Shown here one piece after another: positions 25,666-33,006 of a DNA stretch of 64,000 bases. Both the position numbers and the translations under genes were made by a program. Each line of letters starts with the position of its first letter. Positions within the stretch are counted from its first letter, which is position 1. This DNA is from Candidatus Gastranaerophilales bacterium (GTDB lineage: Bacteria; Cyanobacteriota; Vampirovibrionia; Gastranaerophilales; Gastranaerophilaceae). The notes beneath the pieces were generated by a model. That model ran no database searches, was not told the origin of the DNA, and saw only the letters and a list, made by a program, of their open reading frames with translations. The stretch is from the NCBI GenBank assembly GCA_944326685.1, contig CALVEV010000021.1, positions 1 through 64,000 on the forward strand. Reading direction: 5' to 3'.

Positions 25666-25818
25666 TTATTGTTGTTTGTGATTTTTTACATACTCTTTTA
25701 TAAGAGTTGTTCCTAAATTCCCTGCTGTTCTATTTTGTTCTTCTGCTAATTTTTTAAACTCTTCAAATATTGACTTTTCTACAAGTAAAACAAATCTATG
25801 TTTTTCTTCTTTTGGCAT
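25666..25818 (-). CDS. Small ribbon-helix-helix-like protein (50 aa)
   Basis: ATG 25818 to TAA 25666, with AAGGAA 6 nt upstream. The product MPKEEKHRFVLLVEKSIFEEF continues with KKLAEEQNRTAGNLGTTLIKEYVKN: a short strand (RFVLLV) followed by two helices, the pattern of Arc/CopG-type RHH regulators or antitoxins. It is divergent from the 73-residue gene at 25941, and their shared spacer holds several TTACAAT-like words that could be operators. No toxin is recognised. Confidence 0.65.
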   Translation of the reverse strand: MPKEEKHRFVLLVEKSIFEEFKKLAEEQNRTAGNLGTTLIKEYVKNHKQQ

Positions 25819-25882
25819 ATAATTTCCTTACAATTTTATTACAATTTATTTATATCTTAGGATATTTATATTGACAATTCAA

Positions 25883-25910
25883 TTGCAATTAAATTACACT
25901 AATTTATAAT
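25883..25910 (+). promoter_or_regulatory. Promoter of the 73-aa gene
   Basis: TTGCAA at 25883-25888, 16-nt spacer, TATAAT at 25905-25910. Overlapping and flanking TTACAAT/ATTACA words on both strands may bind the divergently encoded RHH protein. Confidence 0.5.
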
Positions 25911-25940
25911 AAAGTTACAATAAAATTATAAAGAGGTTAT

Positions 25941-26162
25941 ATGAAAAACAGCATTGAAATTAATTTGATAGAAGATAAAATGCTAGATGTTGGGTGCAAA
26001 ATTTCCATAATACGCAGTTTAGGCAAAGTTATCGAAAACATTGCAACAGATAACGACAACATCGCACAAGGAGATATCAATAACTTACTCATCATTTTAA
26101 ATGAAAGAATACAAGAAATGTATAAAATATTTTGTAATATTGAAGAAATTCTACATATTTAA
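25941..26162 (+). CDS. Small protein of unknown function (73 aa)
   Basis: Starts MKNSIEINLIEDKMLDVGCK with AGAGG 6-8 nt upstream. Predicted all-helical (RSLGKVIENIATDNDNIAQ; LNERIQEMYKIFCNIEEIL), with two Cys and no membrane segment. Divergent from the RHH gene and convergent with DUF3800. In gut bacteria similar short helical proteins of unknown role are common. Not recognised. Confidence 0.6.
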   Translation: MKNSIEINLIEDKMLDVGCKISIIRSLGKVIENIATDNDNIAQGDINNLLIILNERIQEMYKIFCNIEEILHI

Positions 26163-26170
26163 AAGAATAA

Positions 26171-26881
26171 TCAGGAAAAAGAATTTTGTTTTATTCTTTT
26201 ATCAAATTCAATTTTTTCAAAAAATTTAAGATAATTCTTTCTTAATTTTGAAACTGAACCAAAAAATTTTTCTTCTGAATTTGTTAAATTTTTACCTGTT
26301 AATAATTTATTTTTTATCAAAGCTAATGTACATATTAAATCTGCGGACTGAAATAATTTATAATTATTCGGTTCTATAGCCCTAAATTCAATGTTTTCGC
26401 CAAACATTGCTCCAAAAATTGCAATTAATGTTTTTGTTAACTGAATTTGACCATTATCATAATAAATTATAATATTTTCAAATTGATTAAAATAAGCATA
26501 ATTCTCTCTTAAAAAAGAAGATAATTCTTTGGTAATTACTTTTATTATATCAACTTGATTCTTATATATTCTTTTATCAACAACTATTGTTTTATAAGTT
26601 ATATTAACATTTCTTATAAAATTAAATAATTGTTTAAAAAGTTTACTTCTAATATTAATATCCATGTTTTTATAACTCTTTTCTTTTCGTATAAGTGGAG
26701 CTGTATGGATATTATGATTTTTAAGATTACACTGAATTAAAAAATCATCAAGTTGCTCAACCTGAGAATTAATTAAATTATTTTGTTCATGAAAAACTAA
26801 AGAAATAATATAAAAAGGGCAATAATTTTGATAATCACCAAAATCCCCTGATTCATCAATAAAAATACTTAAATCTGACAA
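26171..26881 (-). CDS. DUF3800 family protein
   Basis: A reading from ATG 26947 would translate the upstream RNA element. The better start is TTG 26881, with AAAGGA 7 nt upstream, giving 236 residues that begin SDLSIFIDESGDFGD. The FIDESGD motif, the central YYDNG-type acidic site near residue 157 and the late SADLICTLALIKNKL are DUF3800 hallmarks. The acidic set resembles a nuclease-like metal site, but the activity is unproven. DUF3800 genes are often accessory and linked to defence islands, and several candidate structured RNAs are known upstream of such genes. Here a promoter and a two-hairpin RNA precede it. Confidence 0.82.
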   Translation of the reverse strand: MSDLSIFIDESGDFGDYQNYCPFYIISLVFHEQNNLINSQVEQLDDFLIQCNLKNHNIHTAPLIRKEKSYKNMDINIRSKLFKQLFNFIRNVNITYKTIVVDKRIYKNQVDIIKVITKELSSFLRENYAYFNQFENIIIYYDNGQIQLTKTLIAIFGAMFGENIEFRAIEPNNYKLFQSADLICTLALIKNKLLTGKNLTNSEEKFFGSVSKLRKNYLKFFEKIEFDKRIKQNSFS

Positions 26882-26904
26882 CAAAGAATCCTTTCTCTGA
26901 AAAT

Positions 26905-26961
26905 ATAAAAGGCAGGTATAACACCTGCCGTGGTGGACCGAGATCATTACGACCAGCCCAC
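26905..26961 (-). ncRNA. Two-hairpin RNA element upstream of DUF3800
   Basis: On the minus strand the transcript would start at GTGGGCTGG. GTGGGC pairs with GTCCAC about 25 nt later (one G-U), then a perfect hairpin GGCAGGT-loop-ACCTGCC follows, ending in TTTTATATTTT like a terminator or attenuator. The DUF3800 ribosome site comes about 12 nt later. Candidate structured RNAs named after DUF3800 have been reported in front of such genes; this fits that class, but the exact motif type was not checked. Confidence 0.6.
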
Positions 26962-26965
26962 TTAT

Positions 26966-26993
26966 ATTTTAACATATTTTTCATATTTTTCAA
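26966..26993 (-). promoter_or_regulatory. Promoter of the DUF3800 RNA element
   Basis: On the minus strand TTGAAA (26993-26988), 16-nt spacer, TAAAAT (26971-26966). The predicted start falls on the first bases of the hairpin RNA. Confidence 0.6.
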
Positions 26994-27085
26994 TACTTTA
27001 TCTATAAATAATTGATTTAATCTTAAGCTTTTTACACCTTATTATTTGTATCCTGATTACAGAATTACGGAGTCACATACCTATA

Positions 27086-27109
27086 TTTACCCCTTTACCC
27101 CTTTACCCC
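27086..27109 (+). repeat. Three tandem copies of TTTACCCC
   Basis: Three exact 8-bp units. The repeat overlaps the stop codon of the yjbQ-like gene (minus-strand reading GAG GGG TAA AGGGG...). On the minus strand it is four closely spaced G4 runs, which could form a G-quadruplex at the mRNA 3' end. Single similar units occur at other gene ends (near 46075). Confidence 0.8.
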
Positions 27110-27519
27110 TCACCCATTACCTTAACGATAACACGTTTTTTGCGTTGGCCATCAAATTCTGCATAATAAATTTGTTGCCAAGTTCCAAAATCTAATCTTC
27201 CATTAGTTACTGGAACAATTACTTCATGACCGATTAGTAAACTTTTTAAATGGCTATCACCATTTGTTTCGCCTGTTCTATGGTGATTGTAGTTTATATC
27301 AAAAGGCGCTAATTCTTCTAACCATTTATCAATATCTGCAATAAGTCCGCTTTCTGCATCATTTACATATACACCTGCTGTAATATGCATTGCAGAAAGA
27401 AGAACCATCCCTTCTTTTATACCACTTTTTCTAACAATTTCTTCTACTTCATCTGTTATATTGATATATTCTCTTTGACGCTCTGTACAAAACCATAAAT
27501 ATTCTGTTGCAAATTTCAT
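27103..27519 (-). CDS. YjbQ/UPF0047 family protein
   Basis: 138 residues, normal. The family motif [13 protein letters not shown] near residue 45, [20 protein letters not shown] near residue 78, and [23 protein letters not shown] near the end contain the conserved His/Asp set. Members have shown low thiamin-phosphate-synthase-like activity; the physiological role is uncertain. Ribosome site AAGGAG precedes ATG 27519. Single gene divergent from the flavin reductase. Confidence 0.93.
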   Translation of the reverse strand: MKFATEYLWFCTERQREYINITDEVEEIVRKSGIKEGMVLLSAMHITAGVYVNDAESGLIADIDKWLEELAPFDINYNHHRTGETNGDSHLKSLLIGHEVIVPVTNGRLDFGTWQQIYYAEFDGQRKKRVIVKVMGEG

Positions 27520-27620
27520 AACATTAACTCCTTATTTAAATACGTGATGTCATTTTACAATAACTTGCAGGTTATAGAAAAATTTGTTACATTGTAAAAG
27601 GTATAATAAGGAGCGTTTTT

Positions 27621-28256
27621 ATGAAAGTTTTGTTATTTAATGGTAGTTCTAACAGACAAGGTTGTACATATACTGCATTAAAAGAAGTTGCAGACAGTCT
27701 AAATCAAGAAGGTATTGAAACAGAGATTATCCAAGTTGGAAGCAAAGGAATAAGAGATTGTATTGGTTGTAATGGATGCAGAAATATAACTGAAGGGAAA
27801 TGTGTATTTAATGACGATATCGTAAATGAAGTTATTGATAAAGCAAAAGAAGCTGACGGATTTATTTTTGGATCACCTGTTTATTATGCACACCCATCAG
27901 GTAGAATTCTATCTTTTATGGATAGATTATTCTATGCAGGGAAATCAAATTTTGAATACAAACCAGCCGCAGCAATTGTATCTGCAAGACGCGCTGGAAC
28001 AACCGTTTCACTTGATGTAATGACAAAACATTTCACAATAAACAACATGCCTGTTGTTTCATCAAACTATTGGCCAATGGTACACGGGGGACAAAACAAG
28101 CCTGATGATGTTAAACAGGATTTAGAAGGATTACAAGTTATGAGAAACCTTGGCAAAAACATGGCTTGGTTATTAAAATGTATTGAGCTTGGCAAGAACA
28201 ATGGATTAAATCATCCACAACTTGAAGAAAAAATTTGGACAAATTTTGTAAGATAG
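27621..28256 (+). CDS. Flavodoxin-fold NAD(P)H-dependent oxidoreductase
   Basis: 211 residues. The N-terminal FMN-phosphate loop FNGSSNRQGCTYTAL, the CIGCNGC motif near residue 47 (iron-sulfur-flavoprotein-like), and GSPVYYAHPSGRILSFMDRLFYAG (flavin-binding segment) identify an FMN_red/Isf-type enzyme. Used by anaerobes to reduce oxygen, quinones or other acceptors; substrate unknown. Ribosome site AAGGAG. Confidence 0.9.
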   Translation: MKVLLFNGSSNRQGCTYTALKEVADSLNQEGIETEIIQVGSKGIRDCIGCNGCRNITEGKCVFNDDIVNEVIDKAKEADGFIFGSPVYYAHPSGRILSFMDRLFYAGKSNFEYKPAAAIVSARRAGTTVSLDVMTKHFTINNMPVVSSNYWPMVHGGQNKPDDVKQDLEGLQVMRNLGKNMAWLLKCIELGKNNGLNHPQLEEKIWTNFVR

Positions 28257-28259
28257 CCA

Positions 28260-29552
28260 CTATTGAGGTATAGTAATACAAAATTCTGTATATTTGTTTT
28301 CTTCACTTTGCACAACCAAAGTTCCATCATGAGCTTCTACTATAGCTTTAGATAAATATAGTCCTAATCCTGTTCCTATTTTTCTGAATTTTTTGTTAGC
28401 AGAAAAATATTTGTTGAACACTTTGGCTATATCTTCTTTTGGGATGCCTTTTCCATAATCTTTTACTTTGATAAGAGAGTTTTTATCTTTTGCAGATAAT
28501 TTTATCTCTATATCAGAATTGCTTTTTCCATACAAGATAGCATTTTGGATAAGATTTTTTAATACCCTTTTCATTTGCATTTTGTCTAATAAAAGTTCAT
28601 TATCCTCTTTTATTTTAATAATTAAAGAATTTTTAGTTACATCTGCTATAGGCTGCATTTCTTGAGCTACTTCATTAATAAGCTTTGATAAAACAACAGG
28701 TTGTTTATAAAGTTCTATTCCTGAATCTTTTAATTTATATGTATCAAGAACTATATGAACAAGCTCAAGCAATTCTTTATTAGAGTTCTGCATATTCTCT
28801 ATTGCTTCTCTTTGTTTTTCATTCAATGCACCAAATTTTTCTGATAGTAAAAAATTCAACATATTCGATTCTGCTATAATTGGAACTTTCAAATCATGAG
28901 TAAGTGTTGCAACAAAATCTTCTTTTAAAGTTTCTATTTCTTTTTGATTTGTTACATCTTTTATTATCATTAGATAATTATTACTATGTTCTTCTGAATT
29001 TAATTTTGTAACTGTTGCCGTAAATCTTTTATCATTTGAATTTTCAATAAATATTTCATCATCATTTAATTCGTTTATTTCTTTTTCATTAGAAATTTTT
29101 ATATGTTTTAATATAGAACTATTCAAATATTTTTTATCTTCTCCAAACCATTGATTAATATTTTCTGTATATTGAATTATTCTATAATTTTCATCAAGAA
29201 CCAAAATACAATCAGAAAGAGAATTGATTATAACTTTAAGAAAATCGTTTTTACGTCTTAGTTCTCCCTGATACTCAACAATCATTTTTTCTCTATCATT
29301 AAGAGTTTCTATCATCCTATTAATACATTTAGAAACTTCATTAAAATCTTTGTTAGGATGTTTATCTAATCTCGCAATTAAATTCCCATATCTTACAGAA
29401 TTAATTGTATTAATAATACTTGAAACATAATCAGAAACATCATTGTGCTGATTTTTAGTCTGATTTATTTTTGCCATTAGAGTATTTATCACACCTAAAA
29501 GAGTAATAATTAAAAGAATTAATAATACATATAAGTTAATATGCAAACTCAT
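28260..29552 (-). CDS. Membrane-bound PAS sensor histidine kinase (orphan)
   Basis: ATG 29552 (AGG 8 nt upstream) is preferred over the TTG at 29603. 430 residues: one N-terminal membrane helix (LYVLLILLIITLLGVI), a HAMP-like coiled linker (to about 90), a PAS domain (about 105-215), HisKA with phospho-accepting His in ATLTHDLKVP, then HATPase with N box NLIQNAILYG, G1 DYGKGIP and G2 GTGLGLYLS. With almost no periplasmic loop it probably senses through PAS. No response regulator is adjacent. It is divergent from fliO, sharing a palindromic -10 region. Confidence 0.92.
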   Translation of the reverse strand: MSLHINLYVLLILLIITLLGVINTLMAKINQTKNQHNDVSDYVSSIINTINSVRYGNLIARLDKHPNKDFNEVSKCINRMIETLNDREKMIVEYQGELRRKNDFLKVIINSLSDCILVLDENYRIIQYTENINQWFGEDKKYLNSSILKHIKISNEKEINELNDDEIFIENSNDKRFTATVTKLNSEEHSNNYLMIIKDVTNQKEIETLKEDFVATLTHDLKVPIIAESNMLNFLLSEKFGALNEKQREAIENMQNSNKELLELVHIVLDTYKLKDSGIELYKQPVVLSKLINEVAQEMQPIADVTKNSLIIKIKEDNELLLDKMQMKRVLKNLIQNAILYGKSNSDIEIKLSAKDKNSLIKVKDYGKGIPKEDIAKVFNKYFSANKKFRKIGTGLGLYLSKAIVEAHDGTLVVQSEENKYTEFCITIPQ

Positions 29553-29572
29553 ATAAATACCTAATATTTTTT

Positions 29573-29589
29573 TTATGATATAATCATAA
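29573..29589. promoter_or_regulatory. Shared promoter region of the kinase and fliO
   Basis: TTATGATATAATCATAA is a near-perfect palindrome containing TATAAT (29579-29584) for the plus strand and a TATGAT/TATATC -10 candidate for the minus strand. Divergent transcription from overlapping promoters would make kinase and fliO expression interdependent. Confidence 0.4.
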
Positions 29590-29622
29590 CATACACAAAT
29601 CAATTTGGGATTATTATCTGGA

Positions 29623-30162
29623 ATGAAAAAAATTATTTATTCACTATCAAGTTTATTTATATTATCAAATCTAGCTTTCGCAAGTTCAGAAACAGAAAAT
29701 ATTAATTCTGTTCTTAAATCAAGTGGTTACGAACCAAATTATTTTTCTGTTGTAATGTCTTTAATTTTTGTAGTTTTTTTAATATACATAACAGGAATTT
29801 TATATACAAAGTTAAATAAAGTTAGTGTAAAAACTGTAAAAAATGAATTCAGAGAAAATTCTGATATAAAACCTATCGTTTTATCTACAACCCCTATTGG
29901 GCATGATAAAACTTTACAAGTTATTGAAATTGCTGGAGAAAAATTATTAATAGGAGTTTCTCAGCATTCTGTTAATTTAATAAAAACTATTGGAAAAGAA
30001 ACAAAATATGAAAATAATAATTATAAATCCAATACAGAAGAAGCAACAACACAAGAAGCAATGAATATATTATATGAAAAAACAGAAGTAGAAAATAAAA
30101 TAAAAGAAGATCATACTATTAATGAAGAAGATTTTGGGCTTTATAAAAAATATTTAAGGTGA
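29623..30162 (+). CDS. fliO: FliO-like flagellar export protein
   Basis: ATG 29623 gives 179 residues. Signal peptide (YSLSSLFILSNLAFA), then a membrane segment about 45-65 (SVVMSLIFVVFLIYITGILY), and a cytoplasmic domain with KTLQVIEIAGEKLLIGVSQHSVNLI (residues 107-131), the FliO/MopB core. FliO helps assemble the FliP-FliQ-FliR export gate. Unusually, fliP/Q/R are not adjacent: the next gene is NeuB-like, 4 bp away. The C-terminal tail is charged. Confidence 0.8.
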   Translation: MKKIIYSLSSLFILSNLAFASSETENINSVLKSSGYEPNYFSVVMSLIFVVFLIYITGILYTKLNKVSVKTVKNEFRENSDIKPIVLSTTPIGHDKTLQVIEIAGEKLLIGVSQHSVNLIKTIGKETKYENNNYKSNTEEATTQEAMNILYEKTEVENKIKEDHTINEEDFGLYKKYLR

Positions 30163-30166
30163 TTTT

Positions 30167-31036
30167 ATGACAAGAGAAGTAAAAATTGGCAATATAATGG
30201 TAGGAGATAATCATCCTTGCTTTATCATTGCAGAAATAGGAATAAACCATAACGGTAGTATTACTGAAGCAAAAAAATTAATTGACATAGCTGTTGCTAC
30301 AGGATGTAATGCTGTTAAGTTTCAAAAAAGAACAATAGATATTGTATATACAAAAGAAGAACTTGCAAAACCTCGTCCAAATCCTTTCGGTGAAACAAAT
30401 GGAGATTTAAAACGTGGATTAGAATTTGGATATGACGAATATAAACAAATTGATGAATACTGCAAAGAAAAAAACATAATGTGGTTTGCATCTTGTTGGG
30501 ATGAACAATCCGTTGATTTTATAGATCAATTCAACCCTCCTTGTTATAAAATTGCATCTGCATCTTTAACCGATGATGAATTATTAAAATATACCAAATC
30601 AAAAGGGAAACCAATTCTTTTATCTACAGGCATGAGTACGATGGAAGAAATTGAACATGCAATGGATATATTAGGTGAAGAAAATACTATTATATTCCAC
30701 TGTACAGCAACATATCCAGCAAATACTAATGAAATAAACTTGAATTGCATAAAAACATTCAAAGAAAAATTTAGTTGTCCTGTTGGATACTCTGGACACG
30801 AAAGAGGGATTGCCCCATCTGTTCTTGCTGTTGCTTTAGGAGCGTGTTCTGTAGAACGTCATATTACATCCGATAGAACAAATTGGGGTTCTGACCAAGC
30901 TGCAAGTTTAGAAACACCAGGCCTATTCCATATGATAAGAGATATTAGACAAGTTCCATCATTATTATCAGATGGGGTAAAAGTTGTTTATGAAAGAGAA
31001 ATCCCGATAAGAGAAAAACTAAGAAGAAAGGGGTAA
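30167..31036 (+). CDS. NeuB-family nonulosonic acid synthase, without SAF domain
   Basis: 289 residues. TIM-barrel condensing enzyme of the N-acetylneuraminate/pseudaminate/legionaminate synthase family, which joins PEP to a six-carbon aminosugar. Motifs: FIIAEIGINHNGS, AVKFQKRT, PILLSTGMSTMEEI, HCTATYPAN, CPVGYSGHERG and ERHITSDRT (family HFT-D-T). Canonical NeuB/PseI proteins are about 340 residues with a C-terminal SAF/antifreeze domain; this one ends after the barrel. The KdsC-like phosphatase 6 bp downstream fits a nine-carbon sugar pathway. Substrate unknown. Confidence 0.85.
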   Translation: MTREVKIGNIMVGDNHPCFIIAEIGINHNGSITEAKKLIDIAVATGCNAVKFQKRTIDIVYTKEELAKPRPNPFGETNGDLKRGLEFGYDEYKQIDEYCKEKNIMWFASCWDEQSVDFIDQFNPPCYKIASASLTDDELLKYTKSKGKPILLSTGMSTMEEIEHAMDILGEENTIIFHCTATYPANTNEINLNCIKTFKEKFSCPVGYSGHERGIAPSVLAVALGACSVERHITSDRTNWGSDQAASLETPGLFHMIRDIRQVPSLLSDGVKVVYEREIPIREKLRRKG

Positions 31037-31042
31037 TTTTAA

Positions 31043-31522
31043 ATGCTTAATATCCCTAAAACAATAAAAATGGTTATTACTGATTTTGATGGAATTATAA
31101 CTGATAATTGTGTTTATATTGATGAAAATGGCAATTGTACAAGAAAACTTAATTTTAAAGATATAATGGCTTTTTCTATTTTAAAGAAAAAAGGATATAA
31201 AATTGGGATTATATCAGGAGAAGGAAACTCTGCGATTGAACTTATTAATAACAAATTCAATATAGATGAAGTACATCAAAATATAAGAATAAAAATTGAT
31301 GTTATTAAATCCATTGTAGAAAAATATAATTTGAAAGAAGATGAATTTTTATACATTGGTGATGATATCAACGATATTGATTCATTAAAATATGCAAAAA
31401 ATCGTATTACAGTTCCTGATGCTGTCCAATCAGTAAAAGAAATTGAAGGGATTCAAATTACAACTCGTCAAGGTGGGAATGGTGCTTTCAGAGAGGTTGT
31501 CGATTGCCTAACAAGTATATAA
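31043..31522 (+). CDS. KdsC-like HAD phosphatase
   Basis: 159 residues. HAD motif I is VITDFDGIITDN (Asp-Phe-Asp-Gly), motif II Ser in GIISGEGN, and motif IV YIGDDINDIDSL. The C0-type small HAD fold matches KdsC (KDO-8-P phosphatase) and the phosphatase parts of NeuA/9-phosphate pathways. Next to a NeuB-like gene, a nonulosonic-acid phosphate is as likely a substrate as KDO-8-P. Its 3' end overlaps the TPR gene by 19 bp. Confidence 0.88.
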   Translation: MLNIPKTIKMVITDFDGIITDNCVYIDENGNCTRKLNFKDIMAFSILKKKGYKIGIISGEGNSAIELINNKFNIDEVHQNIRIKIDVIKSIVEKYNLKEDEFLYIGDDINDIDSLKYAKNRITVPDAVQSVKEIEGIQITTRQGGNGAFREVVDCLTSI

Positions 31523-33006
31523 AAAAAATATTTAAAGAAGTTAGAAAATTAAACAATGCAGTTGAAGAATATACTAAAATTGGTAAAATCCCTGCAATTC
31601 CTTATCGTGCATTTGTGAATTTAGCTGATTATTTATTCTTAAAAGGTAGCATTGAACAATCCGAAGAATTACTTAATAATGCGATAAATTTTGTTTCAAA
31701 ATCTTCTGACGCATTTGTAAATTTAGGGGTTGTACAACAATCAAAAAATGATTATGCAAAAGCTATTGAATATTATAAAAAAGCATTAAAAAAAGATCCT
31801 AAAAATGTAAAAGCATTATGCCTTTGGGGGAATTGCTTATCTTTTCAAAATAATAATGAAGATGCAATAAAAAAATATGAACGAGCGATTGAAATAGATG
31901 AAAAAACATCAGAAGCATATTTATTTTGGGGTATTGTTTTATTAAAAGAACATAAGAATGAAGAAGCAAGAGAAAAATTCACTTCTGCAATTAAATACAA
32001 TCCTAAAGATGCAAGAAGTTTATTTATGTTAGGAACTGTTGAAATTGAAATGGGACTTTATGACTCAGCATTAGAAAAACTAATGTTTTTAATAGAATCC
32101 TCTGATAAAGACATAGGAGCTTGTCATAATGTTGCATATATTCATTTCAAGAAAAAAGATTACGAAAAAGCGATTCTTTACGCATTAACAGCACTATCTT
32201 GCAATCCTTTTAAAATAGAAACATATTTATTGCTAGGAGATACATACGTTTTAGTTAACAAAATAAACGAAGCATTAAATATTTATGAACTAGCAGAAAA
32301 TAGGAATTTAAAATCATTATTCTTGTATTTATCTTGGGGGACTGCGTTACAAAAAAATAACCAGTATGAACAAGCAATTGAAAAATTTAAACAAGGAATA
32401 GAGATAAATAACAATGAAACTAATGATGAAATATATGCAAGATTAGCAAAATGTAATTATATAATAGGTAATAAAGAAGAAGCCAAAATAAATGCACAAA
32501 AGGCTATTGAAATATCACAAGATAATTATATGGCTAATAAAGTGCTTGCTAATATTTATATTGACGAACAAAATTATACAGAAGCAATCAATCAATTAAA
32601 TTTATGTTTAAAAAATTCAGAAACCAAATCCAAAACATTTTTAAGCCTTGCTCAATGTTATAAATATATTCAAGATTTTGAGCAATCAAATAAATATTAT
32701 GAAAAATCGCTTGAATATGATCGAGAAAATATTCAAACAATGTTAGAATATGTCGAATCATTATATCAGCAAAGAAATTATGACAAAGCAATAAAAAAAT
32801 TAATAACATTAGAAAAAATTGCAGGAGAGAGATTAGAAGTATTATGTTTGTCTTTCAAGGTTAATTACAATATTGCAAAAGGAAATCTTTATGGATATAA
32901 TGGGATGAAAGCAAAAACAATTGCTGAAAAAATTAAAGAGAAGTATCCTGAAAACTATAGTTTTGAGGAAGAGTACAAGGAACTAACAAGTATTTCGAGG
33001 GAATAG
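31504..33006 (+). CDS. TPR repeat protein
   Basis: 500 residues starting at TTG 31504, with AGAGAGG upstream. About ten to twelve tetratricopeptide repeats with the usual positions (A..NLGVVQQSKNDYAKAIEYYKKALKKDPKN; A.FWGIVLLKEHKNEEAREKFTSAIKYNPKD). No signal peptide or membrane helix, so a cytoplasmic scaffold or assembly factor. Overlaps the phosphatase 5' and lysC 3' (TAGTG), placing it in a tightly coupled operon. Confidence 0.92.
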   Translation: MPNKYIKKIFKEVRKLNNAVEEYTKIGKIPAIPYRAFVNLADYLFLKGSIEQSEELLNNAINFVSKSSDAFVNLGVVQQSKNDYAKAIEYYKKALKKDPKNVKALCLWGNCLSFQNNNEDAIKKYERAIEIDEKTSEAYLFWGIVLLKEHKNEEAREKFTSAIKYNPKDARSLFMLGTVEIEMGLYDSALEKLMFLIESSDKDIGACHNVAYIHFKKKDYEKAILYALTALSCNPFKIETYLLLGDTYVLVNKINEALNIYELAENRNLKSLFLYLSWGTALQKNNQYEQAIEKFKQGIEINNNETNDEIYARLAKCNYIIGNKEEAKINAQKAIEISQDNYMANKVLANIYIDEQNYTEAINQLNLCLKNSETKSKTFLSLAQCYKYIQDFEQSNKYYEKSLEYDRENIQTMLEYVESLYQQRNYDKAIKKLITLEKIAGERLEVLCLSFKVNYNIAKGNLYGYNGMKAKTIAEKIKEKYPENYSFEEEYKELTSISRE

